7,218 bases of DNA from assembly GCA_947494405.1 (NCBI GenBank), contig CANLWQ010000102.1, positions 1 to 7,218 on the forward strand, in the 5' to 3' direction. Below are positions 6,026 to 7,218 of this stretch, piece by piece. Made by a program: the position numbers and the translations under genes. The stretch is from Comamonadaceae bacterium (GTDB lineage: Bacteria; Pseudomonadota; Gammaproteobacteria; Burkholderiales; Burkholderiaceae_C). Position 1 is the stretch's first letter, and each line of letters opens with the position of its first letter. Under the pieces are notes generated by a model. The model was not told where the DNA came from. It ran no database searches and saw only the letters and a list, made by a program, of their open reading frames with translations.

Positions 6026-7218
6026 ATGACCACCATCACCCAAAACGATTTGATTGAATCGGTTGCCGCTGCACTGCAATACATCAGCTACTACCACCCC
6101 GCAGACTACATCGCCCATTTGGCGCGTGCCTACGAGCGCGAGCAAAGCGCAGCGGCCAAAGACGCGATTGCGCAAATTTTGACCAACAGCAAGATGAGCG
6201 CCACCGGTCACCGCCCGATCTGCCAAGACACCGGCATCGTGAATGTGTTTCTTAAAGTAGGCATGGGTGTGCGTTTCGAGGGCTTCAACAACGGCCTAGA
6301 CGACGCCATCAACGAAGGCGTGCGCCGCGCCTACAACCATGCCGATAACCGCTTGCGCGCCAGCATCGTGGCCGACCCACAATTCGCTCGCAAAAACACC
6401 AGCGACAACACGCCAGCAGTCATCGTCACTGAAATGGTGCCCGGCAACACCTTGGAAGTGACTGTGGCGGCCAAAGGCGGGGGCAGCGAAAACAAAAGCA
6501 AGCTGGTCATGCTCAACCCCAGCGACAGTGTGATCGACTGGGTGCTGAAAACCGTGCCCACCATGGGCGCGGGTTGGTGCCCGCCGGGCATGCTGGGCAT
6601 TGGCATTGGCGGCACGGCCGAAAAAGCCGTGCTCATGGCCAAAGAAAGCCTGATGGATGACTTGGATATGTACGCACTGCAAGCTAAGGCCGCCAAGGGC
6701 GAGAAACTCAGCCAGGTGGAAGAGATGCGCTTGGAGTTGATGGAAAAAGTCAACGCTTTAGGTATTGGCGCCCAGGGCTTGGGCGGCTTGACCACCGTGC
6801 TGGATGTGAAGATCAAGATGTACCCCACCCATGCAGCCAGCAAGCCTGTGGCCATGATCCCCAATTGCGCAGCCACCCGCCATGCGCATTTTGTGATGGA
6901 TGGCTCGGGGCCGGTCTACCTCGAGCCACCCTCGCTGGATCTGTGGCCCAAGGTGGAGTGGACGCCCGACACCCAACAAAGCCAGCGAGTCGATTTGAAC
7001 CATCTCACCAAAGCGCAAGTTGCGGCTTGGAAGCCAGGCCAAACCTTGTTGCTCAACGGCAAAATGCTCACCGGTCGTGATGCGGCGCATAAGCGCATAC
7101 AAGACATGCTGGCCAAGGGTGAAAAGTTGCCGGTGGACTTCACCAACCGCATCATTTATTACGTGGGCCCTGTCGACGCGGTGGGCGATGAGGCTGTAGG
7201 CCCCGCCGGCCCCACCAC
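6026..7218 (+). CDS. fumA: Class I (iron-sulfur) fumarate hydratase, C-terminus cut by the window edge
   Basis: This enzyme interconverts fumarate and malate in the TCA cycle with an oxygen-sensitive [4Fe-4S] cluster. From the ATG at 6026 the frame stays open for 397 codons to the edge; the family is usually about 505-550 aa. The N-terminal catalytic domain (about 12-290) holds the three expected cluster cysteines: C66 (RPICQDTG), C185 (GAGWCPPGM) and C281 (IPNCAATRHAHF). AAKGGGSENKSK (148-159) is a strongly conserved block. The C-terminal domain begins near 320-330 and includes LLNGKMLTGRDAAHKR (342-357) and the start of the YYVGPVDA region (378-385). The start fits the family (MTTITQNDLIESVAAALQYI) but has no Shine-Dalgarno. 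With only 17 nt from the stop of the yqhA-like gene, translational coupling is possible. It is class I, unrelated to the class II FumC fold. The symbol follows E. coli FumA by class only; related tartrate dehydratases share the fold, but the sequence reads as fumarase. Confidence 0.96.
   Translation, partial: MTTITQNDLIESVAAALQYISYYHPADYIAHLARAYEREQSAAAKDAIAQILTNSKMSATGHRPICQDTGIVNVFLKVGMGVRFEGFNNGLDDAINEGVRRAYNHADNRLRASIVADPQFARKNTSDNTPAVIVTEMVPGNTLEVTVAAKGGGSENKSKLVMLNPSDSVIDWVLKTVPTMGAGWCPPGMLGIGIGGTAEKAVLMAKESLMDDLDMYALQAKAAKGEKLSQVEEMRLELMEKVNALGIGAQGLGGLTTVLDVKIKMYPTHAASKPVAMIPNCAATRHAHFVMDGSGPVYLEPPSLDLWPKVEWTPDTQQSQRVDLNHLTKAQVAAWKPGQTLLLNGKMLTGRDAAHKRIQDMLAKGEKLPVDFTNRIIYYVGPVDAVGDEAVGPAGPT

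Noticed and set aside
6296..6876. Minus-strand open frames of 128 and 181 codons
   Set aside because: Antisense to the fumarase gene, whose frame runs uninterrupted with all three cluster cysteines.

Overview
The window looks like a chromosomal segment of a betaproteobacterium, most likely Burkholderiales and probably Comamonadaceae-like. This rests on the recognisable protein sequences (Lgt, a [2Fe-2S]-type IlvD, a c551/c552-type cytochrome, Acs, a YqhA/UPF0114 membrane protein and a class I fumarase) and on moderately high GC coding DNA. The placement is from memory of these families, not from a search.

Layout from left to right. Positions 1-470 (minus) hold the N-terminal 156 residues of lgt, which runs off the left edge. 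An extremely AT-rich gap (471-704; positions 541-600 contain only 9 G/C) leads into a small unrecognised, possibly exported protein of 134 aa (705-1109, plus). A bulged hairpin (1123-1158) lies directly before ilvD (1164-2858, plus). A small periplasmic c-type cytochrome gene (2870-3175, plus) follows ilvD after 11 nt, so the two probably share a transcript.

The cytochrome gene and acs (3250-5220, minus) converge on a 63-bp palindrome at 3174-3236. It has two perfect 29-bp arms around a 5-nt loop, and each arm is itself a near-perfect palindrome. It is well placed as a bidirectional terminator, and its nested symmetry resembles a REP/BIME-like or miniature mobile element.

Upstream of acs, a 176-bp divergent promoter region separates it from a YqhA-family inner-membrane protein gene (5397-6008, plus). 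A class I fumarase gene follows 17 nt later (6026 to the right edge, plus, 397 residues visible).

Most genes are central metabolism: branched-chain amino acid synthesis (ilvD), acetate activation (acs), the TCA cycle (fumarase), respiratory electron transfer (cytochrome c) and lipoprotein maturation (lgt). I see no CRISPR array, tRNA, rRNA, transposase or phage gene. The parts that ordinary annotation does not explain are the orphan gene with its AT-rich leader, the palindrome at 3174-3236, and the hairpin that covers the ilvD start region.
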